Origin: CAZDET01 sp964504335
GTDB taxonomy: Bacteria; Bacteroidota; Bacteroidia; Chitinophagales; Saprospiraceae
Direction of reading: 5' to 3'
Assembly: GCA_964504335.1 (NCBI GenBank)
Contig: CAZDET010000014.1
Coordinates: 1 to 64,000 of the forward strand
DNA: 64,000 bases
Under the pieces are notes generated by a model. That model was not told the origin of the DNA, did no database searches, and saw nothing but the letters and a program-made list of their open reading frames with translations. Numbering within the stretch: the first letter of the stretch is position 1; the number at the start of each line of letters is the position of its first letter. Shown here in pieces: positions 61,484-64,000 of the stretch. Position numbers and translations under genes: made by a program.

Positions 61484-61513
61484 TTGGAGACTTCCAAATA
61501 AAATGCATATTTG
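61484..61513 (+). promoter_or_regulatory. Promoter of ArsR 2, with long leader
   Basis: TTG (61484-61486), preceded by a T tract, 19 bases, then CATATTTG (61506-61513), one base from TAnnTTTG. The transcript would carry a leader of about 220 bases before the ATG at 61742. Apart from this element and the hairpin at 61418, the 360-base gap between the two ArsR genes shows nothing recognisable. Confidence 0.5.
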
Positions 61514-61741
61514 CGTACGTCATATCACTTCTACCACTACAACTATAGATTCCCCCTCTTAGCCGATCATTTCACATCCAATAAGTTATCCCTTGGCCCA
61601 CGCAGGCGATTCCGGGTCCACCCAACAGTAGTGCTTATAAACAAGCGCTGTACCCCTCGTTTCCGACAGCTCAATGGCTGAGTTCGGAAGCCATTCCTGA
61701 GCCCTCACCGGTGACGCGGATTCATTTTTTAACAAACTACT

Positions 61742-62053
61742 ATGAGAAAAGCTAAGGTGACGCTTAAGCAGGACAACATCGACATTGGTGCAGAGGTATT
61801 GCGTGCATTGGCGCATCCGCTGCGCTTGCGGATCATCGCCTTTATCGACGAGCACGGCACGATCAACGTCAATCAGATTTACAACACGCTGAATCTTGAA
61901 CAATCGATCACCAGTCAACATCTGCGCATATTGCGAATGGCCGGGTTAGTGGACACGGAGCGCGACGGAAAGTTCATCCATTACAGCCTCAATTATTCAA
62001 GATTCCAACAGACGCGGGAAGCAATCGATCGCTTCTTTGAAGAGGATGCTTAA
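61742..62053 (+). CDS. ArsR-like winged-helix regulator 2
   Basis: A 103-residue protein close to the gene at 61043. Shared parts are KVTLKQD near the start, LRxxxHPLRLRII, the recognition helix LEQSITSQHLRILRMAG and the wing ERDGKFIHYSL. It too has no cysteine. The two may form homo- or heterodimers at similar sites. It converges with lspA, 9 bases away. Confidence 0.87.
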   Translation: MRKAKVTLKQDNIDIGAEVLRALAHPLRLRIIAFIDEHGTINVNQIYNTLNLEQSITSQHLRILRMAGLVDTERDGKFIHYSLNYSRFQQTREAIDRFFEEDA

Positions 62054-62062
62054 AATTGGAAG

Positions 62063-62785
62063 TTAATCTTCTGTGGTGTCCGTTTCGGCTCCGTCCGATT
62101 TGGGAGGTAAACCTTGTGCTTGTGAGGGTTCATCAGTGGGGCCATTGGAAGGTGGCTGCGCGTTGGGTTTCGCTTTGGCATCCATGAAGAAGGAGCGTTG
62201 AAAGAGCAGCAAATGCACCACTCCTGTCGAAATGGCTACATCGGCCAAATTGAAAACGGGTTTGAAAAACAAATAGGGCCTGCCACCGAGAAATGGGAAC
62301 CAATCGGGGTAAAAACCCGCGGCCACCGGGAAGTGAAACATATCGACTACCTTCCCGTGAAACAGGGGAGCATACCCTCCTTCCGATGGAAAAAGCTCGG
62401 CGGTAAAAAATTGAGAAGATTCGGAAAAAATCAATCCGTAGAAGGTGCTGTCGAATATATTCCCCACAGCTCCGGCCAAAATGAGGGAAAAGCTCAGGAG
62501 CAGGCCGTAGCGCACTTCTTCCCGAATGAGCAAATGAATGTAATACAGCAGAAATCCGACGGCGATGATGCGAAACAGACTCAACAAAAGCTTTCCGTAG
62601 GGTAAATCGAATTCCAGGCCGAAGGCCATTCCCGGGTTTTCTACGAAATGCAGTAACGCCCAATCCAGGCCGAAAATCGAAATCTTGTCGTAATAATGCA
62701 TGTGGGTTTTCACCCAGATTTTCAAGCTCTGATCGAGCAGCAGGATAATTGTTACGACGATTAAGACGTAGGCGCTTCGCTTCAT
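62063..62785 (-). CDS. lspA: Lipoprotein signal peptidase II
   Basis: Cleaves the signal peptide from lipidated prolipoproteins in the inner membrane. The 240-residue protein has four hydrophobic helices and the two aspartate sites (GAVGNIFDSTFYG and GKVVDMFHFPV). It is longer than the E. coli enzyme because of an insert between the two sites and a polar C-terminal tail (about 205-240). ATG 62785 is chosen because 62791 is a TTG. It probably serves the lipoproteins seen in this window. Confidence 0.93.
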   Translation of the reverse strand: MKRSAYVLIVVTIILLLDQSLKIWVKTHMHYYDKISIFGLDWALLHFVENPGMAFGLEFDLPYGKLLLSLFRIIAVGFLLYYIHLLIREEVRYGLLLSFSLILAGAVGNIFDSTFYGLIFSESSQFFTAELFPSEGGYAPLFHGKVVDMFHFPVAAGFYPDWFPFLGGRPYLFFKPVFNLADVAISTGVVHLLLFQRSFFMDAKAKPNAQPPSNGPTDEPSQAQGLPPKSDGAETDTTED

Positions 62786-62884
62786 GTACAAACTCCTAAT
62801 TCAGGCCGGTTTATGGCTCGTGCTTTTGCCGGAATATAACGACTCAAAGCGCCCATGGTTGTATACATGGCACATAATAGAAGA

Positions 62885-62916
62885 GCAGCTATCCTGGATA
62901 AAGGGTAGCTGCTCCA
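62885..62916 (-). terminator. Hairpin between dksA-like gene and lspA
   Basis: GAGCAGCTATCC pairs with GGGTAGCTGCTC (one G-T pair) around an 8-base loop. On the minus strand a T-containing tract follows. It likely ends or attenuates the transcript of the DksA-like gene before lspA. Confidence 0.6.
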
Positions 62917-62942
62917 TTAATTTTGGCGGTTAGCGATGCGGT

Positions 62943-63320
62943 CTAACGCCTGCGTCCCTGCTTCGCCTGGATGCAGAGGGTGGCGTGCGGAACGGCGCGA
63001 AGACGCTCCTTGGAGATAAGCTGGCCGGTTTGCCGGCAAATGCCGTACACCTTGTTCTGAATGCGAATCAGCGCATTCTCGAGGTGCTGAATCAGCTTTT
63101 GCTGGCGGGCGGCCATGGTGATGAGCTCTTCGCTTTCCATAGTGCCGGTACCATCGTCGAGGCCGCGAATTTTCGCGTCCGGGTTTTCAGCCGTTTCGCG
63201 CATTTGCGTCTGGTAGTAGTCTAGCTGGTTGCGGGCCCGCGTTAGTTTTTTCTCAATCAAGACTCTAAACTCCCCCAACTCTTGGTCGCTGTACCGAGTC
63301 TTCTGTGTGTCTGCTTGCAT
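62943..63320 (-). CDS. DksA/TraR-like regulator, short form
   Basis: A 125-residue DksA/TraR family protein. A coiled-coil hairpin (about 10-85) is followed by the finger YGICRQTGQLISKERLRAVPHATLCIQAK in which only two of four cysteines remain (the first and third). Bacteroidota often keep a gene of this type next to lspA. It binds RNA polymerase by analogy with DksA. Compare the long paralogue at 22249. Confidence 0.88.
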   Translation of the reverse strand: MQADTQKTRYSDQELGEFRVLIEKKLTRARNQLDYYQTQMRETAENPDAKIRGLDDGTGTMESEELITMAARQQKLIQHLENALIRIQNKVYGICRQTGQLISKERLRAVPHATLCIQAKQGRRR

Positions 63321-63746
63321 ATGTCGATATTTTACCGAAATCGGTCCACGAGTCCGGAATTCCGGCCGGCCGAAGGCCGCCGGATATAAGAAGTAGATGA
63401 TATGTGTTATAAAACCGTTAAGAAAAGCCGTGCTCTTTTGGAAGGCAGGCAGTGTTCAACTCAGAAGAGAAAGCCCAACTGGCTTCTATTTGCCAACAAA
63501 GATAAGGTATATTTTTGTTTGTGCCAAAGCATTGTCGTTTTAGTGTGGAAAAGTATACACTTCGAATCGGCTACTAACTGTTGGGGGTGCGTGGATGGAT
63601 TATGTGCAACCAAACCGGCGGCACGTTGCATATCCCAGTGGTAGTTGTGGGCTTTCCTGCCGTCGCACAAGCGGCTCTTTAGGGAAATAATAAACTACCC
63701 TCCCAAAAGAGTGTTGCCTATCCAAAGTAATGATAACCTTGACGGA
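63321..63746. other. Gene-free 426-base gap
   Basis: No convincing gene. A GC-rich palindromic cluster lies at 63354-63382 (CCGGAATTCCGG, then CCGGCCGG and GGCCGAAGGCC). A possible plus-strand promoter TTTG (63489-63492), 17 bases, TATTTTTG (63510-63517) could serve the reductase gene with a long leader. Confidence 0.4.
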
Positions 63747-64000
63747 ATGAGCAATTCGCAGTTTTATCCGCTCCGGATAAAAGAACTTCGGGAAGAAACC
63801 GCTGACGCCCGCACCATCGTGCTGGAGATACCGACCGAGCTAACCGACCAATTCGCCTACAACCAGGGGCAATACCTTACACTTCGCTTTCAACTCAATG
63901 GGCAGGAGGTCCGCCGGGCCTATTCGATGTGTTCCAGCCCGTTGGAGAGCGACCTGGCCGTCACGGTGAAACGCGTCGAGGGAGGGCTGGTTTCCAACCA
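63747..64000 (+). CDS. PaaE-like ferredoxin/flavin reductase, truncated at the window end
   Basis: The first 84 codons of a gene that runs off the window. The sequence begins MSNSQFYPLRIKELREET and has QFAYNQGQYLTLRF and RRAYSMCSSPLE, the FAD-binding RxYS region of the ferredoxin-reductase fold. It resembles the N-terminus of phenylacetyl-CoA epoxidase reductase PaaE or related ferredoxin-linked hydroxylase reductases. The NAD and [2Fe-2S] domains would follow outside the window. Confidence 0.8.
   Translation, partial: MSNSQFYPLRIKELREETADARTIVLEIPTELTDQFAYNQGQYLTLRFQLNGQEVRRAYSMCSSPLESDLAVTVKRVEGGLVSN

Noticed and set aside
61586..61921. 111-residue minus-strand frame in the ArsR gap
   Set aside because: It overlaps the second ArsR gene on the other strand and lacks recognisable features.
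63402..63644. 80-residue Cys-rich frame in the gap
   Set aside because: No start context, odd composition with many Trp and Cys, no repeat of the codon usage of neighbours; probably random.

Overview
The window looks like a chromosomal piece from a Bacteroidota bacterium, probably a marine or gliding member of the Saprospiria/Lewinella type (phylum fairly sure, lower ranks a guess). Grounds: upstream elements of the form TTG-N19/20-TAnnTTTG, few Shine-Dalgarno sites, a CHU_C/gliding-motility C-terminal domain protein, DksA/TraR proteins with eroded zinc fingers, DUF4292 and DUF2147 proteins, a FadL/TodX-type outer membrane protein, and a GC content a little above 50% by eye. No rRNA, CRISPR, integrase, transposase or intact prophage was seen.

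Layout. (1) 71-7711: a tRNA-Phe gene, a 19-residue histidine-rich leader peptide and a 16-bp attenuator-like hairpin precede a complete histidine operon hisG-D-C-B-H-A-F-IE. (2) 7784-16596: kynureninase, an SCP2 protein, a TPR/DUF4292/EnvC envelope trio, HflX, an M29 aminopeptidase and a possible degenerate exonuclease-fold protein. (3) 16604-22050, minus strand: a four-gene ligase operon with a circularly permuted ATP-grasp, a GshB-like ATP-grasp, an AstE/AspA-like deacylase and a GCS2 ligase fused to two CBS domains. (4) 22249-29000: a DksA-like protein, acyl-CoA ligase, a gliding C-terminal domain protein, tRNA-Cys, a DUF2147 protein and Xaa-Pro aminopeptidase. (5) 29164-32364, minus strand: a second ligase cluster (RimK-like ATP-grasp, class I glutamine amidotransferase, a second permuted ATP-grasp), then proS. 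(6) 34203-42300: a secreted Ser/Arg-rich low-complexity protein, an outer membrane protein, a YdjM-like membrane protein, an ArsR regulator, an aldo/keto reductase, a LolC/FtsX-type permease and ObgE. (7) 42322-51321: TruA, a WecA-like transferase, CrcB, tryptophan 2,3-dioxygenase, and a minus-strand polysaccharide block (O-antigen ligase/polymerase, Wzz, flippase, GT2). (8) 51518-64000: a TlpA-like protein, M16 protease, methylmalonyl-CoA mutase large subunit, an AntA/B-like protein behind a striking palindromic operator, HemW, a TrpF-like protein without the usual Cys, an alkyltransferase-like protein, TsaB, two tandem ArsR proteins, LspA, a second DksA-like protein and the start of a PaaE-like reductase.

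How the genes work together. Histidine synthesis is complete and seems controlled by leader-peptide attenuation from a transcript that begins with tRNA-Phe. Tryptophan 2,3-dioxygenase (44637) and kynureninase (7784) are two steps of the kynurenine route, 36 kb apart. The two ATP-grasp clusters, 7 kb apart, each pair a normal ATP-grasp with a circularly permuted one plus a third amide-chemistry enzyme, which suggests two related small-peptide or amide metabolite pathways of unknown product. Across the window, gaps between genes hold short arrays of degenerate repeats that keep an 8-bp period although their unit sequences differ. These arrays often start on a stop codon and appear to be a genome-wide feature of this lineage.
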